A DNA stretch of 64,000 nucleotides from assembly GCF_900116385.1 (NCBI RefSeq), contig NZ_FPCI01000001.1:1116001-1180000 (forward strand). The letters run 5' to 3'. Shown in pieces: positions 31,500 to 39,740 of the stretch. The first letter of the stretch is position 1. The number at the start of each line of letters is the position of its first letter. Source of the DNA: Pseudoxanthomonas sp. YR558 (GTDB lineage: Bacteria; Pseudomonadota; Gammaproteobacteria; Xanthomonadales; Xanthomonadaceae). A program made the position numbers and the translations under genes. The notes under the pieces were generated by a model. That model was given only the letters and a program-made list of their open reading frames with translations, was not told the DNA's origin and did no database searches.

Positions 31500-32111
31500 A
31501 TGAAGCTCTACACCAAGCCCGGCGCGTGCTCGACCGCCGACCACATCGCACTGCAGTGGACGGGCCAGCCGTTCGACGTACAGGTGATGACGGCCGCCGA
31601 GATGAAGGAGCCGGCGTACCTGGCGATCAATCCCACCGGCGCGGTGCCGGCGATCGTCGATGGCGATTTCGTGCTGACCCAGAACGCCGCGATCATGGGC
31701 TACATCGCCGACACGTATCCGCAGGCGCACCTAGCGGGCGACGGTTCGCCGCAGCAGCGCGCGCTGGCGGCGAAGTGGTTGTCCTTCGTGAACTCCGACG
31801 TGCACCCGGCGTTCCATCCGCTGTTCGGACCGGCCCGCTTCATCGGCGACGACACGCAGTTCGATGCGGTGAAGGACGCGGCGCGCAAGCGCCTGCGCGG
31901 GTTGTTCGAGCAGGCGGACAGGCAGTTGCAGGGCCGCGATTGGCTGGCCGGCTTCCGCAGCTTCGCTGATCCCTATTTCTACATCACGCTGCGCTGGGCC
32001 GACCGCACGGGCGTGGATCTGTCGGGCTTGCAGAATGTCGCCACGTTCAAGCAGCGCATGGAGGCCGATGGCGGCGTGCAGGCCGCGTTGAACGCCGAAG
32101 GCCTGGCCTGA
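31500..32111 (+). CDS. Glutathione S-transferase family protein
   Basis: A 203-residue cytosolic GST. The N-terminal thioredoxin-fold half starts MKLYTKPGACSTADHIALQW; PGACS is typical of beta-class GSTs, whose catalytic Cys is at this position (Cys10). NPTGAVPAIVDGD supplies the cis-Pro, and LTQNAAIMGYIADTYP the glutathione gamma-glutamyl contact. The C-terminal helical domain follows (ALAAKWLSFVNSDVHPAFHPL, FRSFADPYFYITLRWAD). GGGGACACC precedes the ATG at 31500. The substrate is unknown; beta-class members act in detoxification and thiol chemistry. Confidence 0.9.
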   Translation: MKLYTKPGACSTADHIALQWTGQPFDVQVMTAAEMKEPAYLAINPTGAVPAIVDGDFVLTQNAAIMGYIADTYPQAHLAGDGSPQQRALAAKWLSFVNSDVHPAFHPLFGPARFIGDDTQFDAVKDAARKRLRGLFEQADRQLQGRDWLAGFRSFADPYFYITLRWADRTGVDLSGLQNVATFKQRMEADGGVQAALNAEGLA

Positions 32112-32127
32112 TCCTGCGTGGCGCGCG

Positions 32128-32625
32128 TCAGCCCAACGACGCGCGCACGTCCTCCAGCCACCGCGTGGCGAAGGTATGGTCGCGCGCCTTCGTCATCGCG
32201 GTGGCGACATCGGGAAGCAGCGCTTCCAGATCATCGGCGTTCGCGCAACGCTCGACCTTGAGCTGCAGGAAGTAGCCCTTCAGGCCGATGTGCGAACGGA
32301 TGTCGTCGGTGATGCGCGCATACAGCAGGTTGTAACGTTCGGCGGAGGTCATCACCACCGCGGGTATGCCGTCGTTCGATTTCGTTGCGGCCACGGCAGC
32401 CAGCATCGAGGCGGCGCCGGAGCGGCGTTCGATCAGTCCGTCCGTCGCCAGTTGGCCGAGCGCATCGTCGGGCGCATGCAGGCCGCTCATCATCGCCTGC
32501 AGCTCGTCGTCGCTGCGCTGGCCATCGACCAGCAGCAGGATCGAACGCAGCCCCGCCGGCAGCTTGCGCGTGCGTTGCTGGATCTCGTTGCGCCCGGCCT
32601 CGGTCTTGCACCATCTGGTCTGCAT
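32128..32625 (-). CDS. Small protein with winged-helix-like N-terminal half, unknown function
   Basis: A 165-residue cytosolic protein without signal peptide. Residues 1-70 (TEAGRNEIQQRTRKLPAGLR, SILLLVDGQRSDDELQAMM, ALGQLATDGLIERR) look like the compact LVDGxRS-type helical module seen in several uncharacterised proteobacterial proteins. Residues 95-165 are helical, with SAERYNLLYARITDDIRSHIG and KGYFLQLKVERCANADDLEALL. The start at 32625 follows a G-run (GGGGGGGGA), which is an unusually G-rich ribosome site. It lies downstream of prpC on the same strand, 169 bp away, beyond a weak hairpin. No function assigned. Confidence 0.65.
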   Translation of the reverse strand: MQTRWCKTEAGRNEIQQRTRKLPAGLRSILLLVDGQRSDDELQAMMSGLHAPDDALGQLATDGLIERRSGAASMLAAVAATKSNDGIPAVVMTSAERYNLLYARITDDIRSHIGLKGYFLQLKVERCANADDLEALLPDVATAMTKARDHTFATRWLEDVRASLG

Positions 32626-32742
32626 GGCATCCCCCCCCCACGACGCGCGGCGGGACCCTCCCGCGGCTACGACGTTCCCCTGTCCGCCAGTAGTACCCCG
32701 GCGCGTCCATGTGCGGCTGCCACGCGGGTCACACAAACGACA

Positions 32743-32775
32743 CGGGGCCGCCCGACCTTCGTCGAAACGGCCCCG
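32743..32775 (-). terminator. Possible weak terminator downstream of prpC
   Basis: CGGGGCCG (32743-32750) pairs with CGGCCCCG (32768-32775) across a 17-nt loop, followed on the minus strand by TGTCGTTTGTGT. The U-content is low and the loop long, so termination is uncertain. Confidence 0.35.
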
Positions 32776-32794
32776 CGGGACGGCGGCGCTGGCG

Positions 32795-33949
32795 TCAGCG
32801 CTGGTCGATCGGCACGAAGGCCAGATCTTCCGGGCCGGTGTAGTTCGCGCTCGGGCGGATGATCTTGCCGTCGATGCGCTGCTCGATCACGTGCGCGCTC
32901 CAGCCGCTGGTGCGGGCGATCACGAACAGCGGGGTGAACATCGCCGTCGGCACGCCCATCATGTGGTAGCTGACCGCGCTGAACCAGTCGAGGTTCGGGA
33001 ACATCTTCTTGATGTCCCACATCACCGATTCCAGGCGCTCGGCGATGTCGTACATCTTCATGCTCGACTGCTCGGCGGAAAGATCCTTCGCCACGTTCTT
33101 GATGACGTCGTTGCGCGGGTCGCCGGTGGTGTACACCGGATGGCCGAAGCCGATCACGACTTCCTTGCGCTCCACGCGCGCCTTGATGTCGGCTTCCGCT
33201 TCGTCGGGCGTCTCATAGCGCTTCTGCACTTCGAAGGCCACTTCATTCGCGCCGCCGTGCTTCGGGCCGCGCAGCGCACCGATGCCGCCGGCGATGGCCG
33301 AATGCATGTCGCTGCCGGTGCCGGCGATGACGCGGCAGGTGAAGGTGGAGGCGTTGAACTCGTGCTCGGCGTACAGGATCAGCGAGGTGTGCATCGCGCG
33401 CACCCAGGACTCGCGCGGCTTCTCGCCGTGCAGCAGGTGCAGGAAGTGGCCACCGATGGAGTCGTCGTCGGTCTCCACGTCGATCGCGCGACCGTTGTGG
33501 CTCCAGTGGTACCAGTACAGCAGCATCGACCCCAGCGAAGCCATCAGCTTGTCGGCGATGTCGCGCGCGCCGGGATGGTTATGGTCGTCCTTCTCCGGCG
33601 ATACGCAGCCGAGGATCGACACGCCGGTACGCATCACGTCCATCGGGTGCGCGGATGGCGGCAGCTCTTCCAGCGCGGCCTTCACCGCGGCCGGGATGCC
33701 GCGCAGCGACTTCAGCTTGGCCTTGTAGGCGGCCAGCTCGGCGCGATTGGGCAGCTTGCCGTGCACCAGCAGGTAGGCGACTTCCTCGAACTCGCTGGTC
33801 GTCGCGATATCGAGGATGTCGTAACCGCGGTAATGCAGGTCGTTGCCGCTACGGCCGACGGTGCACAGCGCAGTGTTGCCGGCGGCGGTGCCGGACAGGG
33901 CGACGGATTTCTTCGGCTTGAAGCCGGGTACGGGTGTGGTTTCGCTCAT
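32795..33949 (-). CDS. prpC: 2-Methylcitrate synthase
   Basis: Condenses propionyl-CoA with oxaloacetate to 2-methylcitrate, the entry to the methylcitrate cycle. It has 384 residues, the PrpC length (shorter than hexameric GltA). Catalytic residues are in place: His in GPKHGGANE, His in [13 protein letters not shown], and Asp in [10 protein letters not shown]. The N-terminus [20 protein letters not shown] is typical of methylcitrate synthases. It starts 15 bp after the prpB stop, forming prpBC. Downstream genes acnD and prpF, usual in related species, are absent here. Confidence 0.95.
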   Translation of the reverse strand: MSETTPVPGFKPKKSVALSGTAAGNTALCTVGRSGNDLHYRGYDILDIATTSEFEEVAYLLVHGKLPNRAELAAYKAKLKSLRGIPAAVKAALEELPPSAHPMDVMRTGVSILGCVSPEKDDHNHPGARDIADKLMASLGSMLLYWYHWSHNGRAIDVETDDDSIGGHFLHLLHGEKPRESWVRAMHTSLILYAEHEFNASTFTCRVIAGTGSDMHSAIAGGIGALRGPKHGGANEVAFEVQKRYETPDEAEADIKARVERKEVVIGFGHPVYTTGDPRNDVIKNVAKDLSAEQSSMKMYDIAERLESVMWDIKKMFPNLDWFSAVSYHMMGVPTAMFTPLFVIARTSGWSAHVIEQRIDGKIIRPSANYTGPEDLAFVPIDQR

Positions 33950-33964
33950 GGTGGACTCCCTACG

Positions 33965-34849
33965 TCACTTCTTTGCGGAAAACAGGGTATCGAGCTTCTG
34001 CTCGAAGGCGTGGTAACCGATGCGGTCGTACAGTTCCTCGCGCGTCTGCATGCTGTCGACCACGTTCTTCTGGTGGCCGTCGCGGCGGATCGCTTCGTAC
34101 ACGTTCTCCGCGGCCTTGTTCATCGCGCGGAACGCCGACAGCGGATACAGCTGGATCGCCACGCCGACCGAGGCCAGTTCGTCGCGGGTGAACAGCGGCG
34201 TCTTGCCGAACTCGGTGATGTTGGCCAATACCGGCACCTTCACCGCATCGACGAAGCGCTGGTAGGTGGGCAGGTCGTAGGCGGCTTCGGCGAAGATGCC
34301 ATCCGCGCCGGCCTCCACGCAGGCGATGGCGCGCTCGATGGCGGCGTCCACGCCTTCGACCTGGATGGCGTCGGTGCGCGCGATCAGGAAGAAGTCCGGA
34401 TCGGTCTTCGCATCGGCGGCCGCCTTCACGCGATCGACCATCTCGCCGGCGGACACGATTTCCTTGCCCGGACGATGGCCGCAACGCTTGGCGCCCACCT
34501 GGTCCTCGATGTGGCATGCGGCGGCGCCGGCCTTGATCAGCGACTTCACCGTGCGCTCGATGTTGAACGCGCTGGGGCCGAAGCCTGTATCGATGTCGAC
34601 CATCAGCGGCAGGTCGCAGACATCGGTGATGCGGCGCACGTCGATCAACACGTCTTCCAGCGTGTTGATGCCCAGGTCGGGCAGGCCCAGCGACCCTGCG
34701 GCGACGCCGCCGCCGGACAGGTAGATCGCCTTGTAGCCGGCGCGCTTGGCGAGCAGGGCGTGGTTGGCGTTGATCGCGCCGATCACCTGCAGGGGCGATT
34801 CGGCGGCGAGCGCGGCGCGGAACTGCGCGCCTGCGGACGGGGTGCTCAT
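33965..34849 (-). CDS. prpB: 2-Methylisocitrate lyase
   Basis: Cleaves 2-methylisocitrate to pyruvate and succinate, the last step of the methylcitrate cycle. It has 294 residues. Isocitrate-lyase superfamily motifs: [32 protein letters not shown] (metal-binding Asp), and [20 protein letters not shown], which holds the catalytic loop Cys in [17 protein letters not shown] follows. GAGGAG lies about 10 bp before the ATG at 34849. First gene of prpBC, divergent from the HTH-citrate synthase fusion, with shared control sequence between them. Confidence 0.96.
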   Translation of the reverse strand: MSTPSAGAQFRAALAAESPLQVIGAINANHALLAKRAGYKAIYLSGGGVAAGSLGLPDLGINTLEDVLIDVRRITDVCDLPLMVDIDTGFGPSAFNIERTVKSLIKAGAAACHIEDQVGAKRCGHRPGKEIVSAGEMVDRVKAAADAKTDPDFFLIARTDAIQVEGVDAAIERAIACVEAGADGIFAEAAYDLPTYQRFVDAVKVPVLANITEFGKTPLFTRDELASVGVAIQLYPLSAFRAMNKAAENVYEAIRRDGHQKNVVDSMQTREELYDRIGYHAFEQKLDTLFSAKK

Positions 34850-34959
34850 GCGACGTGACTCCTCATCGGTCAGCGAGCGGCCTCGGCCTGGGGCCGGTGC
34901 CGGAGGTGCGTGAAGGGTACGCCCCTCTTCGGGACGCAAATCTGGCACCATCCTCAGGG

Positions 34960-34986
34960 TTGATCAATCTTGATCGAACGAATCAA
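34960..34986. promoter_or_regulatory. Candidate prp operator: TTGATCAA plus TTGAT-N7-ATCAA
   Basis: In the 146-bp region between prpB and the divergent HTH-citrate synthase gene there is a perfect 8-bp palindrome TTGATCAA (34960-34967). It is followed by an inverted repeat TTGAT (34970-34974)/ATCAA (34982-34986). The fusion protein's start codon is 10 bp further on. Repeated TTGAT half-sites suggest a regulator-binding cluster, possibly for the fusion protein itself. Confidence 0.45.
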
Positions 34987-34995
34987 TATTTCTCG

Positions 34996-36213
34996 ATGGC
35001 CTCCGCGACCGACCTCCTGTCCGCCCGCGACACCTGCCGCCTGCTCGGCATCAGCCAGGCCACGCTGTACGCCTACGTCAGCCGTGGCCTGCTGGAATCC
35101 CGCCCGGGCAAGGACCACCGCAGCCGCCTCTACCTGCGCCAGGACGTGGAGCGCCTAGCCCAGCGCAAACAGGTGGGGCGCGGCGCGGCGCGCGGTGCCG
35201 CGCAGAGCCTGGACCGGGGCCTGCCCGTGCTGGAAACGCAGATCTCCCTGATCCGTCCGGACGGCCCTTACTACCGCGGTCGTTCGGCGATCGGCATGGT
35301 CCACGACGGCGCCTCGCTGGAAGACGTCGCGCGGCAACTCTGGGACTGCGGCGAGGAGGACCCGTTCGCCGCGCCTTCGTCGCCGCCGTGGCCGCCGGTC
35401 GTCGCGCCGCTCGCCTCCGATGCCTCGCTACCGCCGCTGGAGCGCGCGATGGCGGCGATCCCGTTGCTGGCGCTGGACGTGCGCCACTCCTTCAATTCGG
35501 CGCCCCGCGTGCGCCACGAGATCGCCGCGGGACTGCTGCGCCACAACGCGGCGCTGCTGGTCGCACAGCCGCCTTCCGGCGCGCCGGTGCATCGCGTGCT
35601 CGCGCAGGCCTGGCATCCGGGCGACGACGGATTCGCCGACCTCGTGCGTGCCGCGCTGGTCGTTTGCGCGGACCACGAATTGAATGTCTCCGCCTTCGCG
35701 GCGCGCGTGGTCGCCTCCACCGGCGCACACCTGCACGCCACCGTCTGCAGCGGCCTTGCCGCGCTATCCGGGCCGCGTCATGGTGGCGCGACGGCACGTG
35801 CGTATGCACTCATCGCCGATGCCCGCGAAGCCGGCCACGCGCGCCGCTTCATCAGCGAGCGCTGGCAGCGTGGCGATGATCTTCCTGGCTTCGGCCATGC
35901 GCTGTATCCGCAGGGCGATCCGCGCGGTGCCGAGCTGCTGGCGCGCGCACGCGAACGCCACGCAGGCGAGCGCGAAATGGCCGCACTGGAAACGCTGATC
36001 GCCGCCACCGAAGACATCAGCGGCCTGCGCCCCAACATCGACTTCATGCTTGCGGCGATCTGCCACCTCAATCGCCTGCCGGCGACGCCCGCGCTGGTGA
36101 TGTTCGCCGCGGGCCGCCTCGCCGGCTGGCTGGCGCACGCGCTGGAACAGCAGGCGCAGGGCCGTCTGATCCGTCCTCGCGCCAGCTACACCGGCATCAC
36201 GCCACCGGCGTGA
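34996..36213 (+). CDS. Helix-turn-helix/citrate synthase fusion protein, likely prp regulator or second synthase
   Basis: A 405-residue protein. Residues 1-60 form an excisionase/MerR-like DNA-binding domain (LLSARDTCRLLGISQATLYA, YVSRGLLESRPGKD, LYLRQDVERLAQRK). Residues about 75-405 form a citrate-synthase domain. The three catalytic residues of that fold are kept: His in GPRHGGATARAY (about 258), His in GFGHALYPQGDPR (about 297), and Asp in RPNIDFMLAA (about 346). So it could bind or even turn over acyl-CoA/oxaloacetate and report this to DNA. It is divergent from prpBC, implying control of propionate genes (inference). The start at 34996 (MASATDLL) directly precedes the HTH; a longer frame from 34855 runs through the operator and is unlikely. 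Confidence 0.8.
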   Translation: MASATDLLSARDTCRLLGISQATLYAYVSRGLLESRPGKDHRSRLYLRQDVERLAQRKQVGRGAARGAAQSLDRGLPVLETQISLIRPDGPYYRGRSAIGMVHDGASLEDVARQLWDCGEEDPFAAPSSPPWPPVVAPLASDASLPPLERAMAAIPLLALDVRHSFNSAPRVRHEIAAGLLRHNAALLVAQPPSGAPVHRVLAQAWHPGDDGFADLVRAALVVCADHELNVSAFAARVVASTGAHLHATVCSGLAALSGPRHGGATARAYALIADAREAGHARRFISERWQRGDDLPGFGHALYPQGDPRGAELLARARERHAGEREMAALETLIAATEDISGLRPNIDFMLAAICHLNRLPATPALVMFAAGRLAGWLAHALEQQAQGRLIRPRASYTGITPPA

Positions 36214-36286
36214 CGCTTGCGCGCGGGTTTGACATCGCGGACGCGTGCAGGGACCCTGCAGACGTCCGTCCACCGTATCGCTCGCA

Positions 36287-37687
36287 ATGCGCCCTGCCCT
36301 CGTCCTGTGCCTGCTGCTGACGATGATGACCCCGACCACCATCGCCCGGAACGCTTCCAACCCGCACCCATCGACTGCGGTCTCCACGCCAGTGCCGCCT
36401 CCGCCCGTGTGGTTGGCGGCGCTCGATGCGCGCTACGACGGCGACCTGCGCGCGGCCGGGCTGGACGACCGCGTGTTCACGGCAGAGCACTGGTGGACCG
36501 TCGCCGCGCCGCTGCTGGAACGCTCGCGTGGCTTCCATGTGGAGGACATCGGCCGCAGCGTGGAAAACCGTCCGCTGCGCCACGTGCGCTGGGGCGAAGG
36601 CAAGACGCAGGTGCTGCTGTGGTCGCAGATGCATGGCGACGAGAGCACGGCTTCGATGGTGCTGGCGGATCTGTTCCGCTACCTCGGCGAACACCCGGAC
36701 GATCCGCAGGTGAAGGCGTTGCGGGCGAGCACCACGCTGCACGTCCTGCCCATCCTCAATCCCGACGGTGCCGCGCGGTTCCAGCGCCGCAACGTGCAGG
36801 GCATCGACATCAACCGCGATGCACGCATGCTGGCGACGCCGGAAGCACGCACGCTGAAAGCGCTGTACGACCGGGTGAAACCGAAATACGGCTTCAACCT
36901 GCACGACCAGCGTGTCGGCTATCGCGCCGGCGATTCCGATCGCGGTACCGCCATCGCGTTGCTGTCGCCGCCCTACAACCACGCCGCCGACGTCAACGAT
37001 GTGCGCACGCGCGCCATCGAAGTGGCCGGCGTGATCCGCACGGCATTGGAACCCTATCTGGCCGGCCACATTGCACGCTGGGACGAAACCTTCGACCCGC
37101 GCGCGTTCGGCGACCTCACCACGCAATGGGGCGCCAGCACGGTACTGATCGAAGCGGGCGGCATCGAGGGCGACGTGCAGAAGCAGCGCCTGCGCAAGCT
37201 CTACTTCCTCGGCCTGGTGGCCGCGCTGGACAGCATCGCGACCGGCAGCCACGCCGGCGTGCCGCATGGGCTCTACCGCGAACTGCCGGAAAACGGCGAT
37301 GTGTGGCCCGATCTGCTGGTGCGTGGCGGCACGCTGTCGGTGCCGGGGCACCCGCCGACAAAGGCCGACCTGCTGGTCAACTTCCGCAACCCGTTGGCGG
37401 AAACCGACGGCGCGATCGCCGGCGTGGGCGACCTGGGCAACACGAGGGCACGGCGTCGCATCGACGCACAAGGACTGTTCATCGTGCCGCTGCCGGGGCA
37501 TGCGGGCGAACGCACGCTGATCGAAGCCAACGACGACGGCGACAACGACGAGCCGCCCTCGCCGCTGCCGCTGACACCCGGCGCCAGCGCGCATTTCGTG
37601 CTCAGCCGCGATCCGCAGGGCCGCGACGTGGTGTGGACGCTGGATGGCAGCGTGGACCCGGCGACGCCGTCGCCGCCGAAGCCCTGA
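36287..37687 (+). CDS. M14 family zinc carboxypeptidase, exported
   Basis: A 466-residue metallopeptidase. The N-terminus MRPALVLCLLLTMMTPTTIA is a signal peptide. The metal site HxxE is in LLWSQMHGDESTASMVL; the third ligand His is in YGFNLHDQRVGYR. The substrate-binding Asn-Arg is in DINRDAR, and the catalytic Glu in STVLIEAGGIEGD. The M14 domain is followed by a C-terminal region (about 320-466) rich in acidic and Pro residues. Family members remove C-terminal residues or cleave peptidoglycan peptides; which applies here is unclear. Its stop codon directly abuts the prpE stop on the other strand with no terminator between. Confidence 0.85.
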   Translation: MRPALVLCLLLTMMTPTTIARNASNPHPSTAVSTPVPPPPVWLAALDARYDGDLRAAGLDDRVFTAEHWWTVAAPLLERSRGFHVEDIGRSVENRPLRHVRWGEGKTQVLLWSQMHGDESTASMVLADLFRYLGEHPDDPQVKALRASTTLHVLPILNPDGAARFQRRNVQGIDINRDARMLATPEARTLKALYDRVKPKYGFNLHDQRVGYRAGDSDRGTAIALLSPPYNHAADVNDVRTRAIEVAGVIRTALEPYLAGHIARWDETFDPRAFGDLTTQWGASTVLIEAGGIEGDVQKQRLRKLYFLGLVAALDSIATGSHAGVPHGLYRELPENGDVWPDLLVRGGTLSVPGHPPTKADLLVNFRNPLAETDGAIAGVGDLGNTRARRRIDAQGLFIVPLPGHAGERTLIEANDDGDNDEPPSPLPLTPGASAHFVLSRDPQGRDVVWTLDGSVDPATPSPPKP

Positions 37688-39589
37688 TCAGCTGCCGACG
37701 TCCGGGCCGCGCTGCAGTGCGCGCTTCACTTCCTCCAGCGCATTGGGATCGTCCAGCGTCGACAGGTCGCCGGGATCGGCGCCCTGCGCCAGCGCCTGCA
37801 GCGAGCGCCGCAGCAGTTTGCCCGAGCGCGTTTTCGGCAACGCGTTGACGATGTAAACGCGCGCCGGCCGCGCGACCGCGCCCAGACTTTGCTCCACCGT
37901 GCGTCGCATGCCATCGGCGGCCTGCACGCGTTCGTGCGGTTCGTCGGTGGCTTGGCGCAGCGTCGCGAACACCACAGGCACCTGACCCTTCAGTTCGTCA
38001 GCCACCCCGATCACGGCGGCCTCCGCCACGGCAGGAAACCCGGAGACGGATTCCTCGATCTCGCGCGTGCCCAGGCGATGGCCGGCCACGTTGATGACGT
38101 CGTCGGTGCGGCCGAGGATGAAGGTGTAGCCGTCCTCGTCGCGGATCGCCCAGTCCAGCGAGCTGTACAGCAATTCCTTGAAGTGGCTGAAGTAGTTGGA
38201 GAGAAAGCGCGCGTCGTCGTTCCAGATCGTCGTCATGCACCCGGGCGGCAACGGCGGCTGCATGACCAGCACGCCCTTCTGACCGGGTCCGACCTCCGCG
38301 CCGGTGCTTTCGTCGATCACCTTCATCTTGTAGCCGAGGTTCGGGAACCCGGGCGAACCGAACCGCACGGGCTTCATGTCCAGGCCCGGCAGTAGCGTCA
38401 GCGCCGGCCAACCGGTCTCGGTCTGCCAGTAGTTGTCGATCACTGGCTTGCCGATCGCATCGGTGATCCAGTGCGCCGTCGGCTCGTCCAGCGGCTCGCC
38501 CGCGAGGAACAGGTATTTCAGCTCCGACAAGTCGTGGCGCTTGATGAAATCAATGTCGTGCTTTTTCAGCACGCGTACCGCCGTCGGCGAAGAGAACATC
38601 GTGCGCACGCCGTATTGTTCGCACAGCGCCCACCAGATGCCGGCATCGGGCGTGATCGGCAGGCCTTCGTAGAGCACCGAAGTCGCACCGACGATCAGCG
38701 GGCCGTACACGTTGTAGGAATGCCCCACCGCCCAACCGACATCGGACGTGGAAAACATCACCTGCCCCGGCCCCACGTCGAACACCGTGCGCATGGACAG
38801 CGCGAGCGCGACCGCATACCCGCCGACATCGCGCTGCACGCCCTTCGGCTTGCCGGTGGTGCCGGAGGTGTAGAGCAGGTAGCTGGGCTCGTTCGACTCC
38901 AGCCATTCGACCGGCACCTCGGCATCGCCGACGGCGGCGCGCAACGTCGCATAGTCCTCATCGCGACCGGCGACCTTCGGCTCCGCCGCATCCAGGCCGC
39001 GCGACACGATCAGCACCTTGGCCGGAGGCGTGCTCGCCTTCGCGCATGCCTCGTCGACCAGCGCCTTGTACGGAATGACTTTGCCGCCACGGCTGCCCGC
39101 ATCGGCGGCGATCAACAGCTTCGGTTGCGCGTCGTCGATGCGCAGCGCCAGGTTGTGCGCAGCGAAGCCGCCGAACACCACCGAATGCACGGCACCGATG
39201 CGCGCGCAGGCCAGCATCGCGAACACGGCTTCGGCCATGTTTGGCATGTAGATGACCACGCGATCGCCACGGCCCACGTCCAGCCGCTTGAGCACGGCCG
39301 CGAAAGCGTTCACTTCGCGATGCAGCTCGCGATAGCTGATTTCGCGGGTGACATCGGTTTCGGTGGACACCGCCACCAGCGCCAGTTGGTCGCCGCGCTC
39401 GGCGACATGGCGATCCACCGCGTTGTAGCAGAGGTTGGTCTGGCCGCCGACGAACCAGCGACGAAACGGCGGCTGCGAGTACTCCAGCACCTGCCGCGGC
39501 GGCACGTGCCAATGGATGGCCTTCGCCTCGTCACCCCAGAAGGCCTCGGGCTGCTCGATCGAGCGCCGATAGACGTCTTCGTATGCCAT
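37688..39589 (-). CDS. prpE: Propionyl-CoA synthetase
   Basis: Activates propionate to propionyl-CoA via an AMP intermediate, feeding PrpC. It has 633 residues, the PrpE length (acetyl-CoA synthetases are about 650). It begins AYEDVYRRSIEQPEAFW, a PrpE-like N-terminus. The P-loop is YLLYTSGTTGKPKGVQRD. Further motifs are FSTSDVGWAVGHSYNVYGPL, NYWQTETGWP, GRTDDVINVAGHRLGT and the acetylation-site region LPKTRSGKLLRR. It lies 3 kb from prpB on the same strand, in its own unit. Acetyl-CoA synthetase remains a less likely alternative. Confidence 0.92.
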   Translation of the reverse strand: MAYEDVYRRSIEQPEAFWGDEAKAIHWHVPPRQVLEYSQPPFRRWFVGGQTNLCYNAVDRHVAERGDQLALVAVSTETDVTREISYRELHREVNAFAAVLKRLDVGRGDRVVIYMPNMAEAVFAMLACARIGAVHSVVFGGFAAHNLALRIDDAQPKLLIAADAGSRGGKVIPYKALVDEACAKASTPPAKVLIVSRGLDAAEPKVAGRDEDYATLRAAVGDAEVPVEWLESNEPSYLLYTSGTTGKPKGVQRDVGGYAVALALSMRTVFDVGPGQVMFSTSDVGWAVGHSYNVYGPLIVGATSVLYEGLPITPDAGIWWALCEQYGVRTMFSSPTAVRVLKKHDIDFIKRHDLSELKYLFLAGEPLDEPTAHWITDAIGKPVIDNYWQTETGWPALTLLPGLDMKPVRFGSPGFPNLGYKMKVIDESTGAEVGPGQKGVLVMQPPLPPGCMTTIWNDDARFLSNYFSHFKELLYSSLDWAIRDEDGYTFILGRTDDVINVAGHRLGTREIEESVSGFPAVAEAAVIGVADELKGQVPVVFATLRQATDEPHERVQAADGMRRTVEQSLGAVARPARVYIVNALPKTRSGKLLRRSLQALAQGADPGDLSTLDDPNALEEVKRALQRGPDVGS

Positions 39590-39690
39590 GCGAACCTCCC
39601 AGATCCGACATCGGGACCAGCATAGACCCGCCCCGCCGCCGCAACCTTCCTACCTTGGTCGCATGGGACATTCCGTCGCACCCAAAAGAA

Positions 39691-39716
39691 AAACGCCGGG
39701 CATGGGCCCGGCGTTT
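39691..39716 (-). terminator. Intrinsic terminator of the S9 peptidase gene
   Basis: An 11-bp perfect stem (39691-39701 with 39706-39716) and 4-nt loop. On the minus strand the stem is followed by TTCTTTTGGG, a good U-tract. It lies 24 bp after the stop at 39741, inside the 151-bp gap that also carries the prpE upstream region. Confidence 0.85.
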
Positions 39717-39740
39717 CCTTGAAACCGTAGCAGTGGAGCG

